In this document: one piece after another, positions 45,388 through 56,893 of the stretch
Layout: each line of letters begins with the position of its first letter
Position numbering within the stretch: the first letter of the stretch is position 1
Made by a program: the position numbers and the translations under genes
The notes under the pieces: generated by a model
What the model was told of the DNA's origin: nothing
The model's input: the letters and a program-made list of their open reading frames with translations, nothing else
The model's database searches: none
DNA from: Auricularia sp. M13
Lineage: Eukaryota > Basidiomycota > Agaricomycetes > Auriculariales > Auriculariaceae
Length of the DNA: 64,000 bases
Assembly (NCBI GenBank): GCA_037042915.1
Contig: CM073201.1
Span: forward strand, 186,001 to 250,000
Direction: 5' to 3'

Positions 45388-45853
45388 TCAGACTCCGTAG
45401 CAGCCGGCAGCGCTGGGCTTTCCGTTTTGCGTGCACCGGAACGACTGGGCGTTATATCCGGTGTTCACATGCTATTGCAAGTTTCAATCAAGATAGTTCA
45501 ACAGACGGAATGGCCACGGGGACGCACCGTGCACTGGAGGTACGACTGGTTGACGAAGTTCCAGCGACGGCTGCTGTCTGGGCAGCCGGCATCCTCATAG
45601 ATTGCGACGCACGCCGTCAGGTCGTTCGAAGCTTGGGCCTGCAGTGGTGGCGCGTCAGCGCTGAACGAGAATGGCAAAACGGAGGACGCACCCAGAACGA
45701 GTGGCGGCCGGCGAAGCTGTGGCAGCTGCCGTCGCACGGCACCATGTTGCCGATGTCGCCGTCGCAGTTGTTGCCGCTCCACGCGATGAACGCGTGCGCG
45801 GGGGCGGCCGCGATGGCCACGACGGCGATGAGCGACGACACGGTGAAGCGCAT
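45388..45853 (-). CDS. Small secreted protein, family S, member 1
   Basis: Three exons: 45853 to about 45692, about 45643-45533, and the last ending at 45388, giving about 120 aa. The signal peptide MRFTVSSLIAVVAIAAAPAHA is followed by FIAWSGNNCDGDIGN, CDGSCHSFAGRHSF, then ACVAIYEDAGCPDSSRRWNF, QSYLQC and a last exon HVNTGYNAQSFRCTQNGKP. About eight cysteines suggest disulphides. Exons 1 and 2 both end just before GTGCGT donors. I do not recognise the family; the spaced glycine, aromatic and cysteine pattern could fit a small beta-sandwich fold (inference). Nearly identical to member 2 in inverted orientation. Confidence 0.85.
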
Positions 45854-45990
45854 GACAGGCTGACTGGTGGGCGGATGAGACTCGGTCCTGAGGTCGTCTG
45901 ACCTTTAGACAGTAGTGTTTAAGTACCTATCTGGAGTGGAGCCCGCATCGCGCGGGATTCTCACACTTGATTGATCGCGGTGTCATGGGC
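45388..45990 (-). repeat. Left arm of a second inverted duplication (family S member 1 plus promoter)
   Basis: Matches the reverse complement of about 54530-55136, coding and 5' flank alike. The 5' flank contains a conserved hairpin, CCCGCATCGCGCGGG at 45942-45955 (CCCGCGCGATGCGGG at 54564-54578 in the partner). Confidence 0.75.
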
Positions 45991-47721
45991 TATTAGATGT
46001 GGCACAAGCGTCTAATCAACATGAAAGCGTGCGAAACTGCTCGCGTCAGGAACTGTAATAATGTAAAATCTGTTCAGCTTATGTACATACAGCTCCCAAT
46101 CTCTTCAAGACGCACAATTTTCTGCATTTCAAGCAGGTTGCAAACATCAGGCAAGTTCTGTCACAGCAAGCGCGCGGAACCGCTTAGATTTGCACTGCGG
46201 ATTGATTAATCCTGTGATACCCGAGATCTTACTGTAATCGCCCAATCTGGGCGAGATGCTAGATGTGCACAACTGTCAAGAACAGTTGGACATCTGAGCT
46301 AGCCAAAAGGACAAGAAACAGCAAAAATATCGGTGGCGCACTACTATAGATCCAGCAGGACACGAGACTGCCAAAAGGTGTGATAATCAGTATGGTCTCG
46401 GTCGAGTGGCGGGACTCAGCCTGACTGTGGTAGGAGACAGAGGCGGAGAAGCGGAACACTGGGGCAGTAATTGCACTGCGGGAGATGCCGCGCATGAACG
46501 GACGGCGGAGCCCAGCTCACTTCCGGGTTCCAGCCGTTACCCTGCTGAATCCGAACACGGCCGAACTCGCCGCTGAACTTCAGCACATCCTCGTCCAGCA
46601 GCAAAGGTGCTGAAATCTTGCAGCCAACCCGAGGCGACATGGTCCGGTACCGGTGCGTGGCTGGCTCTGCACTTGGAGTCGCGCTCTTTTCTGACTGTCA
46701 ACGCAGCGCTGAACCAATGTGCTCTACGGGTCGATTGGCCATCCTCGTCGCCTCATCGACGTGCCACCGCCCGCCACCGCGCTTCGGCGGTCAGCGTGGA
46801 GGCGTGCTCAACGATGTCGACGTAAAAAATCTGGGCGGCACCGCAGGCGTCCCAGCAGCTGTCAGACCAACGCCGTCGACGTCCCAGCCCAGGCGCGGCG
46901 CCCCGCGCCCCGCGCTTCACCGCCGCTGTCATCACACATGACCGCTGCGCTCATCGACCGCTGTTGCTCCCGTCCAGCCTCGTCGACCACGACTTCGCAC
47001 GCACGCCGTTTATGACGGCTCACAGCCGCGCCGCAGCAACATGCCCACATCACCGATGTCACCCTGGATGGCGAGCACGACGCCGCGCGCCGCGCTCGCC
47101 ACGACGGCGAGGCGCTGAGCTCGCTCTGTCCGGCGACACTCACGACGAGCCTGGATTCGCTTTGCGCAGCTCCTCGAGCGCGAGATGCTCGCTAGATGCT
47201 CGTCGCGGCTCAGGACTGTCCCTGGAAGGAGTGCCACGCGGAGTGGCACCCCGCTCATGACGCTCGCCATCCGCGCCGAGCCTGCGCGTGTGCACAACCA
47301 CGTCGCCCGTATCGTCCGACGCTCGCCCAGCCCAGCGTCGCCTGCCGCCACCACACTGGACGGGCTCGCCGTCCATCGAGCACGACGCCGGCTGCCGGTC
47401 GCCAATGGCGCAGGGCGGAGCTCGACACCAGTGCAATATGCGGCAGCACGACGCTGAATCGGCCGCCGTCTCTTGAGGGCGATCTACACGCAACCGGCAG
47501 GCGGACTGCTACTTTACGGGTTTCGCATGTGTCGCGCCACCTGAAGCTGGACCTGAATATCCTCAATCATGTATCTACCTCGTTATATGCTAACAGGCAT
47601 TTGCATTAGAGCTGTTCATGTTATCATTCTGCTGGACCTTGTCGCTGAGCACGGGCTTCCTTTTGTCCGTATGTGTTGCACGCAGTGAAGCTGGAAAACA
47701 CAGTTTGCTATTATCTAAATG
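45991..47721. other. Gene-free stretch left of the CACTA transposase
   Basis: No host gene seen. From about 46735 the sequence becomes GC-rich and repetitive in short GTCGAC/CTCGC-type words and may be the 3' terminal region of the CACTA element. CACTACTATAG at about 46339 resembles a CACTA end, but I found no matching inverted end on the other side. Confidence 0.35.
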
Positions 47722-50700
47722 TTAACTGTCCTGGTCATCTATCTCTGGAATAATGACCCTTGCAAGCTCGTTGCTCCGGTCAATAATAGCCCATCGCCCG
47801 CGGTCTTCCATCCGGCCAATTAGACACTCGATGCACGCAAGGTCAATCACTTCGACGGGCTCGAAAGAACCGTCGAAGTACTGGATGCCTGCGCTGTTGG
47901 GCGCAGTCAAACCGCGACACTGCTGTACCTCCGCCAGGAGCAGAGTCTGCTTGCTCGGCTGGCCGTACTGCACCAGCGGGGGTAGCTCAAGGACAAATAT
48001 GCGAAGTAGTTGGCCAAAGTACGTCTTCGTGACAAATTCTGGGTCGATGTTGCGATAGCGCGAGACGCGGTCGACGTCGAGCGAATACTGAAACAGCAGC
48101 CGTGTTCAGCTTGGTCTGGCGGCAGCGCCTGTCAAAGCGCAGCGCACCCGAATGAAGCTTGCGTCGCGGCTGTCGTGCCGCAGCTTGACGAGACCGCGCG
48201 CGTGAATCGTGTCGCCGCCGTCGAGTCTTTCGACTTTGCCCCAAGCCTGGATGTCGCCGGGTACGAGACGCAGCAACGATTGCGCGCTGACGCCGAAGCG
48301 TGCTGACAGATGACGCGCGATCTTGTTGCGCTCCAGCGTGCTGAGCTTGCACATCTTGGACGGCCGTTTGAGCGCTGACGAAGGGTCTGGTGAACATGTT
48401 AGATGACGGCGGCTGGGACGGCAAGTAGAGCGCACATTCCGGTACCATGAACGCGCCTCGTTGCACGAGAGCAGCAGGAGTGTCGCGCCGCGGGGTAAAA
48501 TACTTATCAAGGTCGTACGCGAGCCGTATTTGCCGTATCCTGGCCAGGTCTGCGGAATAGTTGTCGATGCTGGTGTATGGATATTTGCGCGAACGAATGG
48601 CCGGCCGTAGTGATGAGCAGAAGCGCTCCATGACGAATGACCAGTAACCGCCGACCGGTCCCATCGCAACAATGCTGTCCGCGACATGAAGCAGCGCGTG
48701 TACCGTTGACACACAAGTTGAAAGGCGGCTGGGATCGTGCTGATAATATAGTCTAAGTATAACGTCAGTCTCTATGACACTGGAGCTCGGGCGCGATGAA
48801 ACTGCATACTCTTCGTACCGCTGGACCCAGCTGATGAATCCAGTGCGGATCTCCTTGACGTCGTCTTTGGTCAGCTCCAGCTTCAGGCAGCAGCGAAGTA
48901 GGTGGACAAGTTGCATGAAGTGGTTATAATACCGATCTTCGGGAAACCGGCCCCGCAACACGATGGGCGCGATGTGCATGGTCCAGATGCACCAAGTCTC
49001 CGCAATCATGTACGTCTTGTCTTTAGCCATGTTCGGCACCCGGGCTCCAAAGGCGCTTGGTATCGTAGCACCCGACGTGCCTGTCGCCTTGCCGATCTGC
49101 TCCCACACCGCCGATGCCAGCTGGTAGTCACCAGTCCCGACGTCCAAGTCCTTGAATTTTCCAGTCCACAGCAGAACGAGGTTTGGTATGAGGTTAAGCC
49201 AGACAAGATGCATGAATTCGACGGGGAAAGAGCGGTCCAGCCGGATGGATGGGAGTGTCGCGAGGATTGGCATGCCCTTGATCCCGTATGCAGTAGCAAG
49301 TCGGTCAGCTGCCCCGCCTTCGGCTTGCTCGACCTCTTGGGCTTGTCGAAGCATCTCCACATGCGTACGAAGTGGCAGCGCAGCGGGATCATAGGCCGGG
49401 ATATCAGGATCTCGGTCAGGATGATTGGAGCGATTCAGCGGGCAGTAGAGAGCCGGTGCACGCGAACCAGGGACACGAAGACCGCGGATATGACAGAATC
49501 GACAGGACTGCAAGCCATTGTGCCCTTTCATGCACATGAGCTTTGCGACCGCAGGCATGTCGCCGAACCCAAGGATGAGATAGGCGCGCAGCGTAAACAA
49601 ACACTTCTTGACTCCGTCGTACGACGTGACCCCACGAGCAAGCTGCAGCAACTCTTGCACAAGCGGATACAGGAAGCTGTTGAGGTCTGTCGGTTGTTTG
49701 GGGCCAGGAATAACGCCGATGCAGATGAGGTTCTCGCTGCGGAAGCGGATTTCTGGAGATAGGTTGTAGTTGACGAGGATGACAGGCCAGCACGTCTGCT
49801 TTCTCCTTTTGAATGGAGCAAAGCCGTCAGTGGAGACCCCGAGTGCGATGTCGCGCGCATCACAGAAGAACTTGAAGCCCAGCGACTTGCCCTCCACGTG
49901 GACAGTTTTGCGGAGAAGCCAGCGATAGTGAGCACCATCGACATAGTCTCGCAGTGCGTCTGGCTCATACTCCGCAGTCGCGGTCGCGCGGTATGCTTGC
50001 CGTTTGGCGGATTCTTCGTTGCGGTAGAGCGCTGCCAACCGCGGTGTGACCGGCAAGTAAACAAACTGCTTTACGGGCTGTTTGTGTTGCTCATCAACGT
50101 AGTGCGACTTCTTGCAGACCGGGCAGGCGTCGAGGCTTGCATACTCGTTTACGAAGAGTACGCAGGAGTCCACACAACAATCGTATTTGGCGGGCTTGAA
50201 GCCCGAGAGAAATCCCATGCGTGTGCGGTTGGCCTCGTGCGACTGGGTCTGGATGCCTGGGAAGTACCGTGGCATGCTATTGAACGTCTCCCGCGTTACG
50301 TGGCGCTCCGTCTTGAACGCGAAGGCACGGAGCGCTGCGACATCGTCGTTGCTGAGTCCTGACGCGACATCTGACGCGGCACGTCAGATATTGTAATCTT
50401 CTACCATCCACAGGTTTGTGCTCACCCATTTCTGCTAGCTCCCGCTCAAAATCTTCCCCTAGACGCTCCCATGCTGATATATCGTCCGTGGGCTCAGCAA
50501 AGAGATCATCGCCATGCACGGACTCGTCCGCGCTCGAAAAACCAGAGTCTTCCGCGCTAGAGCGTGCGCCTGTGTCCTCGTCTTCTATGTCACTGACTGA
50601 AGGCTGCATGGCGCGTCTCTGAGCAGCGGTGAAAGAGCGGAGGGTCGGTTGTGGAACGTCGGGACCGGACTCATCGCCTGACGACTCGGATGCGGCACTC

Positions 50701-51134
50701 GGCGGCCTTGCTGGGTGACGCGAGGCACCTTCGGTAACCGTGGCCTCTGGCGGGGCTGCGTCCTGGTCGTTATCCATTTCCTGGGCTAGATCGAATGGTT
50801 GCCCGGGTTCTGGCTGACTATCAGGTCGACTGGCAATCTCGGCAGCGGCGCCACTCTCGTTGCTCTGTATGGTGTCCTGCTGTGCGATTTTCGCGTTCTT
50901 CTTTGCTCTAGGAGCTGTTTGTGGGCTTCTGCCACGTTTTCCAGCACGCTTTTGAGCTGGGCGAGCAGTCGGCGGCGGAACGAAGGCCGCAGTCGGGAGG
51001 TGATACTGAACACTGGCCTGCGTAACGCGTACGTTCTGGGCTGCCAGCTTCGCGTTCCAATGCCGTCGTTCGGTCATGTCGGATACCATTTGCCCACAGC
51101 TGCAGTCGCAGCGGTGCAGCTCGCCTTTCGCCAT
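47722..51134 (-). mobile_element. CACTA-type (En/Spm) DNA transposon, Tnp2 transposase gene
   Basis: Cut-and-paste transposase of the tnp2 family common in agaricomycetes. It starts MAKGELHRCDCSCGQMVSDM (51134), a Cys/His N-terminus followed by a long acidic, disordered linker. Intron 1 (GTGAGC, from about 50440 to about 50375) restores LSNDDVAALRAFAFKTERHV ... MPRYFPGIQ. The core then reads DCCVDSCVLFVNEY, CPVCKKSHY, FKFFCDARDIALGVSTDGFA (DxxxxxxxxDG), LRAYLILGFGDMPAVAKLMC, GHNGLQSCRFCHIRGLR and WSFVMERFCSSLRPAIRSRK. A 60-nt intron near 48377-48436 (with CTAAC) joins MVPE to LKRPSKMCKLSTLERNKIAR. A last intron near 48098 leads to YSLDVDRVSRYRNIDPEFV and the stop at 47722. With these introns the gene looks whole. 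Exact element ends were not found. Confidence 0.85.
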
Positions 51135-51179
51135 CGCTAGCGCTGCTGCAGGGATTCTGTGCTTTGGCGTTGTGTCACG

Positions 51180-51965
51180 GCAGAGCGCTCGTCACTCGCC
51201 GAGACCGACGCCCAAGAGAGGAGAGAGGGACGAGGAAGAACGGACAAGCGGTACAATTGACCAGACCAAACCTAAGGTACACGCATCTACACCCCACGAC
51301 CTATATACCCCTCCCCAAGGTCTGCTGATCCGGTCCATGGTGATCCCGGAGCTAAAGGGTCCATCCACCATCGTCTCCCACGGTGCTAGCACTCCACCAC
51401 ACCTCCAGTCGAACAGGGCCCGAGACAGAGCGAAGGTGCCGAGGTATGCCACACACATACACACCCACCGAGGGTACGGACCGAGAGGGAGGGCACCTCC
51501 CGAGTACACGGGGAGAGCGCCGAGCTGTTGCGGCCACGGGCCGAGGGTCCGAGGATGTAGCCGAGCTTGTACCAGGCGATGATAACCGGCCTATTATCCA
51601 TCCGAGGGGTACCGTCCCAACGAGAAGTCCAATAGAGGCGTTCCCGACCCTCCGAGGTTGCTCAGGGTGACCCACCGAGTCCGTCCGAGGTCCAAAGGGG
51701 GTTCTGGAGCCTGCCCCGAGCACCACAACGCCCATATCCGACGCATACAGCGAGGGGAGAGCTGCCGAACCTTGGTCCGAAGGTAAGAAGCCTCCACCGA
51801 GCCGAATTGGGGTATGCACCGAGGTCGTCTCACCCCCTAGGTAGGTAGAGAGCGGCGTGCAGATCATATCCCGAGTTGAACAGCCCGAGGCGTATAACCT
51901 TGGCCGAGTCTCCGTCCGAGGGTAAACAGTGCGCCGACTGTATGCAGCAGCGACCGAACGCTCGG
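51180..51965 (+). repeat. Strand-biased CCGAG(G) repeats, putative subterminal region of the CACTA element
   Basis: Upstream of the transposase start, the plus strand carries about twenty copies of CCGAG, often YCCGAGG (for example near 51197, 51480, 51498, 51546, 51600, 51652, 51685, 51785, 51818, 51905), and almost none of the complement CTCGG. Short motifs repeated in one orientation near the ends are the usual binding sites of CACTA transposition proteins. No ORF in this stretch looks like a gene. Confidence 0.5.
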
Positions 51966-52525
51966 CGAAGCGGCGTAAAACCCGCGGGCAAGCGGGCAGA
52001 GCTTGCGACGGCCGTGATGACCGCAACACGTTGGCTCGGCCCTGCTTCTCACAGACAAAGTTCTTGATGCATACCTGGGCTTTACTGTGCTTGTGGGACT
52101 CGCAGCTACTCAGGGTTGCTCGATGCTGTCGATGACGGAGTGGTTGCTATCAGGAGATAAGGCCTAGTATATTCGATCCCGTCTCTTGGCTGTTGTCAGC
52201 CGCCGGCCAGCTAACGCAATCCTACGGTCTCATACGGAGATTCCCACTGATTCCTAAGTCACATGACGTCTCCTGCTCGGTATATCCCTATGTTTGCTCG
52301 ATAAACAGTTGGGGATTATAAGGCGACGCGGCGCTCGCCGTTTTCTCCCAAGTCCCCAACTCAGCTCACTGAGCCAGCACCACCGCCTGCGTCTAGCTCA
52401 TTGCTCTCGCACACTCGCGCTGCACAATCTTCCACATCACCACACACCCGCACCACTCAGGTCCCCTCATCCTTTTTCACCTGTGGCCGCTGCCGCTGCT
52501 GACGTCCTCCTCCCCCAGATTTAGT
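51966..52525. other. Intergenic region
   Basis: Right flank of the CACTA region and the pyrimidine-rich promoter of the next gene. The element boundary should lie here, but I see no CACTA terminus. Confidence 0.35.
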
Positions 52526-53254
52526 ATGACCATCGTCAAGCCCAACACAAAGAAGAACAATGCCTCCGCCAAGAAGCGCGCTGACAAGGAGAACCAGGCG
52601 CGCGAGGCACTTTTCCGTCAAGAAGCGGAGGGTTCGTCACTGCAGCTTTCGATTTTGCTGTCGCTAATGACTGTGTAGCCGAAATTGCAAGACAAGCAGC
52701 TCGCATCCTTGAGCTCGAGGAGGAGCGCCGTGTAGCACTCCAGAACGTCAACAATGCCGTCCAGGAAGAGCTCGACAACGACAACGTCCGTATTGAGCGC
52801 CCCAAGGGTAGCGCGGGCGATGGGTATGTATTGCGCACTGAAATGAAGCTCGACGACAACATCAAGCTCTACAAGCGCATTCAGGTGTGTCTGCTTTGTC
52901 TGCATCCTCTCACAATATCATATATTCATGTTCTGCAGAGGACCGTTCGCCGATGTGTCGACAAGGCTGGTCTCGACGAGCGCAAGGGGATCCGCGGTCA
53001 GGACACGCAGAAGCTGTCCAACGTGTACAAGGCGGTGAGTCTGGTTACGCTTTCGTCACTCAATTGATGGCTGACGGTGCTACGGACAGGCACGCGAGCT
53101 TCAGCCCCGCCTCAAGCGTTATCTCAACGACTGGGCGACCGCAGAAATGGTCAAGATGCTCCTTCGCAACCGTCGTCAGTACGCAGCCCGCCGGGCGCGC
53201 GAGGAATCCCCCGATATCGATGCCGCAATGGAGGGAATGGAGCTCGACGACTAG
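52526..53254 (+). CDS. Conserved small coiled-coil protein of unknown function
   Basis: Four exons: 52526-52631, then about 52679-52884, 52939-53034 and 53090-53254, giving about 190 aa. It starts MTIVKPNTKKNNASAKKRAD, Lys-rich, then a charged helix (EIARQAARILELEEERRVAL). Next comes YVLRTEMKLDDNIKLYKRIQ and RTVRRCVDKAGLDERKGIRG, then ARELQPRLKRYLNDWATAEM, a basic stretch and an acidic end (MEGMELDD). The frame is consistent across all splice sites. The charged, helical make-up suggests a nuclear or nucleic-acid-linked protein, but I recognise no domain. Confidence 0.8.
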
Positions 53255-54529
53255 TATTTGCATATTATGTATTCCGCCCTGAATAGCATTATGTTTCTCA
53301 TCTTTCCTGCTGAACAATTGGAACTTTGGAGTGTGGAATAATCATCCAGAGACCAGCTGAACACCATTGGGATTTCCAATCATTAAAGTCAGCCGGAGGG
53401 GGCATGATTCAATAAGGCGGAAAGCGTGTGCTACGTCATGCCGCAGGCTGGGGAACGGACCTGCTGAAGTCGTTCAAAAATCGGGGGAGTTTCAGGCGGT
53501 ATTCAGTGCCGTTAACATGCTGACCTTCAGTTGCTTTGGCTTAAGTTCCTCGCGTCTCCGCATGACATTCAGCACGGCCCGAGCGGAATTAGCGGCTGAA
53601 ATTCAGCCGATTTTCTTTCTACAGTGTTGCGGGATGCTGGGAGATGGAGCAGCGCACGGAGCACGCATCGAATACTCGTCATTAGACGGCGTCGGAAACA
53701 ATATCAGGTTGTCACCACCGCTGAAGAGGAAAGAACAGGTAAAGGTGCTTGCTGGCAAAGTTTCAAGTATAGTAGGCCACTCGAGTGGATAGTAGGGAAA
53801 GCACACTGCATGAGCGATCATGCTGGGCGTCAGATGGGTCTAAGACCTGAAGCTGGGCGCGGCAGGTGCAATGCGGCACATACCGCGCATCCCACCGTGC
53901 ACACCGTCGGGATGCGGAGTCGTTCCAGTGGCTGTAGCGAAGAAAGACGTCCTGTTCATTCCGACTGAGACCCACAATACGATAGAGAGATGAAGGAAAG
54001 GGCCCCAGAGTTCCATGCGGTTATCGCCAGTGCTAGCAGACCATCTGTGACAAGAGAATGGGACAGCCGACAGTAATTGTGAGGGAGTGTGATACCCAAG
54101 TGATACCAGAAGGCCAGGGGAAAATCGGGCTTTACATAAGAAAGGCTTGGAGCTGGAGGTGAATGTTGTCCTGTGAAGGGCGTTACACTGTAGTCAGAAA
54201 ATAGAGCAGGAACGCACAACCTAGCCAGCAAAAAATGTGCGCGTTGGGAAGGAAAACACGGAGCCGTTCGGCGGTGGCCGGTCCGGGCCGAAACAGAATT
54301 TGAACGCCGTGCAGCGCAAAGCCAGGAACCAATCACTCCGCAGTGAAAGGTAAAACGGTCCTGTACTTACTCGGAAACGATCTCTCCGACATTGTGAATC
54401 ATACGTGGAAAACTCGTGCGTTTCAAGGATATGGAAGGTGCAATAAGCTAAGATTTATGTTTTGTAGCTGCTGACCGACTCCGAGCATTTCACGAACTCT
54501 GACCATTAGACGCTGGTGTAACATCAAGC
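53255..54529. other. Intergenic stretch of about 1.3 kb
   Basis: No gene seen. About 54218-54310 resembles about 55610-55700, just upstream of the hydrate dehydratase, with GGCCGGTCCGGGCCGAA as the most obvious shared word, so a promoter fragment appears duplicated. Confidence 0.4.
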
Positions 54530-55136
54530 GCATGATACCGCGGATCAGTCAAGTGTGAGAATCCCCGCGCGATGCGGGCTCCGCTCCAGGTAGGTACTTA
54601 AACACTACTGTGCCAAGGTCAGACGACCTCAGGACCGAGTCTCATCCGCCCACCAGTCAGCCTGTCATGCGTTTCACCGTGTCGTCGCTCATCGCCGTCG
54701 TGGCTATCGCGGCCGCCCCCGCGCAAGCGTTCATCGCGTGGAGCGGCGACAACTGCAACGGCGACATCGGCAACATGGTGCCGTGCGACGGCAGCTGCCA
54801 CAGCTTCGCCGGCCGCCACTCGTTCTGGGTGCGTCCTCCGTGTTGCCATTTCGTTCAACGCTGACGTGCCACCAACGTCGCCGCAGGCCCAAGCTTCGAA
54901 CGACCTGACGGCATGCGTCGCGATCTATGAGGACGCCGGCTGCCCAGGCAGCACCCGTCGCTGGAACTACGTCAACCAGTCGTACCTCCAGTGCACGGTG
55001 CGTTACAGTCCCCATTCTATTGTCGACGAGAAAACTTTGCTTACTCGCAATATTGTAGCATGTCAACACCGGCTATAACGCCCAGTCGTTCCGCTGCCTG
55101 CAAAATGGACACCCCGGCGCCGGCGGCTGCCCCTGA
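54530..55136 (+). repeat. Right arm of the second inverted duplication
   Basis: Reverse-complement partner of 45388-45990. It includes the promoter hairpin (54564-54578), a GGTACTTAAACACTACTGT core-promoter block and the full family S gene. Confidence 0.75.
54667..55136 (+). CDS. Small secreted protein, family S, member 2
   Basis: Near-identical inverted copy of member 1. The signal peptide is MRFTVSSLIAVVAIAAAPAQA, then FIAWSGDNCNGDIGN, CDGSCHSFAGRHSF; intron; ACVAIYEDAGCPGSTRRWNY, QSYLQC; intron; HVNTGYNAQSFRCLQNGHPG, ending GGCP with TGA at 55134-55136. Both introns have the same positions as in member 1. Differences are few and mostly at the C-terminus, where member 1 ends CYGV. The ORF is intact. 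Confidence 0.85.
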
Positions 55137-55724
55137 GTCTGAGGCCGGTTGAGAGCTACCTTCCTGCACTTGTTCATCATCAACTTTAGCCATCTTGTCT
55201 GTCACTCCTACACTCTCTAATACGTCTGCCACTACTACTACTTTCTGCTGCTGTCTGTCACCCGCGTGCCCACGGCTCCTATCGCAGATGACCATTTCTA
55301 CTCTACCGCCGCAATGTCCGCCTACACGCCAGACTGTCCCAGTGGAGACTCTGCCATCGGCACTATTGTGACTGAATTCTCAACTGAGCAAAATTGCTGA
55401 CTCTGATTCCTGGTCTGAAAGGACGAAGACAACCTTGTATTGTCACCCTTCTGCACCTCCACGATAGGAGTAGCGAAAAATCATGAGGCAAAGGTCTCTG
55501 ACTCTCAGCTAGCAGATTCCCACTGCGCGGGGCTTCCTCGCCGCCGTGCCAACTCCAGCACTAAAATGCAGTCGATCCAGGAAGACGATGCATAGCGACG
55601 AGATTCATTGCTGCCACTGACGAATGGCCAGAGAAAATTGTGCGAATCGGGAAGGAGGACAACGAGCAGTTCGGCCGGTCCGGGCCGAACATCGAACTTG
55701 ACTGCTCGACCGCCGCGCACGACG
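55137..55724. other. Intergenic region upstream of the hydrate dehydratase
   Basis: No gene seen. It carries the promoter-proximal block duplicated at about 54218-54310. Confidence 0.35.
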
Positions 55725-56893
55725 ATGAGCATCAGCCACAAACTGCTCGACCAAGTCAAGCAACTTATCCCGCCACTTACGGGCGCGTTGCACAAAGGCC
55801 AGGCAGGTGCGCCCGTCACTGCTCGTCGTCGCCGTCGCTGACGTCATGGACGGCGAGCAGGACGCGTCGCCGTCGTCGGCGGCGCCGAGGAGTACTCCGG
55901 CGCGCCGTTCTTCGCGGCCATCTCAGCCCTGCGCGTCGGCGTCGACCTCTCGCACGTGCTCTGCTCGCCGGTCGCGGCGGGCAGCATCAAGGCCTACTCG
56001 CCCGACCTCATCGTCCATCCAATCTTCGCGCCCGACGCCGCCGCCGACAAGGTCGACACGGAGCTCGACGCGCTGCTCGGCCGGCTGCATGTGCTCATCA
56101 TCGGCCCCGGCCTCGGCCGCAGCGACAGCATGCAGCGCTACGCCCGCGACGCCCTGCGCATGGCGCGGAAGAGGGAGATGTACGTCGTCCTCGACGCTGA
56201 CGGCTTGTACATGGTCCAGCAACGGCCCGACGTCGTCAAGGGCTATGAGCGGGCAGTATTGACTCCCAATGTTGTCGAGTACGGCCGATTATGCGAGGCT
56301 TTGGTGCGCACTAGCCTCAGTTACAATTGCATTCTATTGCTTATTCAGCCGCTGCTGCGTAGAAACTCGATAAGAAGGCGAAAGCAAGCGAGTTGTCGGC
56401 GGCGCTAGGCGGCGTGACCGTGCTGCAGAAGGGTCCAGAGGACACCGTAGCTTACGCGCAGGATGAGACAGCCGTTACCATCCAGGGAGGCTTGAAACGC
56501 TGCGGCGGCCAAGGTGATATCCTCAGTGGCGCCGTCGGCGCATTCCTCGCATGGGGCAAGAATTACGAAGCTGGTGCCTTTGGGTACGTCTTATTACCCG
56601 TTTTGCTTTCTTGGTGCTCATGTTCATCATTGTCCACAGCGACAAATCTATCCCGCCGCACCGGATACCGTTCCTCGCCGCCGTCGGCGCGTCGCTCGTC
56701 ACGCGTACCACATCTCGCATCGCGTTTTCCAAGCACGGCCGCGCGGTCGTCACGCAGGTGCGAGCTTCGTGTTTCCTCGCGCCGTCTTCATTCAACTCGC
56801 GAGTAGGACATGCTCAACGACATCGGTCAAGCATTTGGCGAGGTATTCGGCGAAGGTGAAGGCGGCGCCGGACGCGAAGTCGGTAAATTGTAA
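55725..56893 (+). CDS. ATP-dependent (S)-NAD(P)H-hydrate dehydratase
   Basis: Repairs damaged NAD(P)H hydrates using ATP (NAXD/CARKD and yeast YKL151C family). It starts [20 protein letters not shown]. Exons: 55725-55806, 55861-56303, 56363 to about 56585, then two more ending in TAA at 56891-56893, giving about 330 aa. Motifs in order: [98 protein letters not shown] (ATP-binding/active-site glycine motif), [27 protein letters not shown]. No clear mitochondrial presequence. A single-copy housekeeping repair enzyme among accessory genes. Confidence 0.92.

Noticed and set aside
46339-46349. CACTACTATAG as the left end of the CACTA element
   Set aside because: No inverted match was found right of the transposase and no flanking duplication could be shown.
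46618-47609. Several frames of 90-137 aa rich in Arg, Ala and Ser
   Set aside because: They overlap in all frames of a GC-rich, word-repetitive tract and look like composition effects near the CACTA element.
48377-48436. Frameshift in the Tnp2 transposase
   Set aside because: A 60-nt intron with GTGCGC donor, CTAAC branch point and CAG acceptor links the two frames in phase.
45912-54615. CAGTAGTG and CACTACTG near 45912 and 54604 as transposon ends
   Set aside because: They point outward and belong to the duplicated promoter of family S members 1 and 2.
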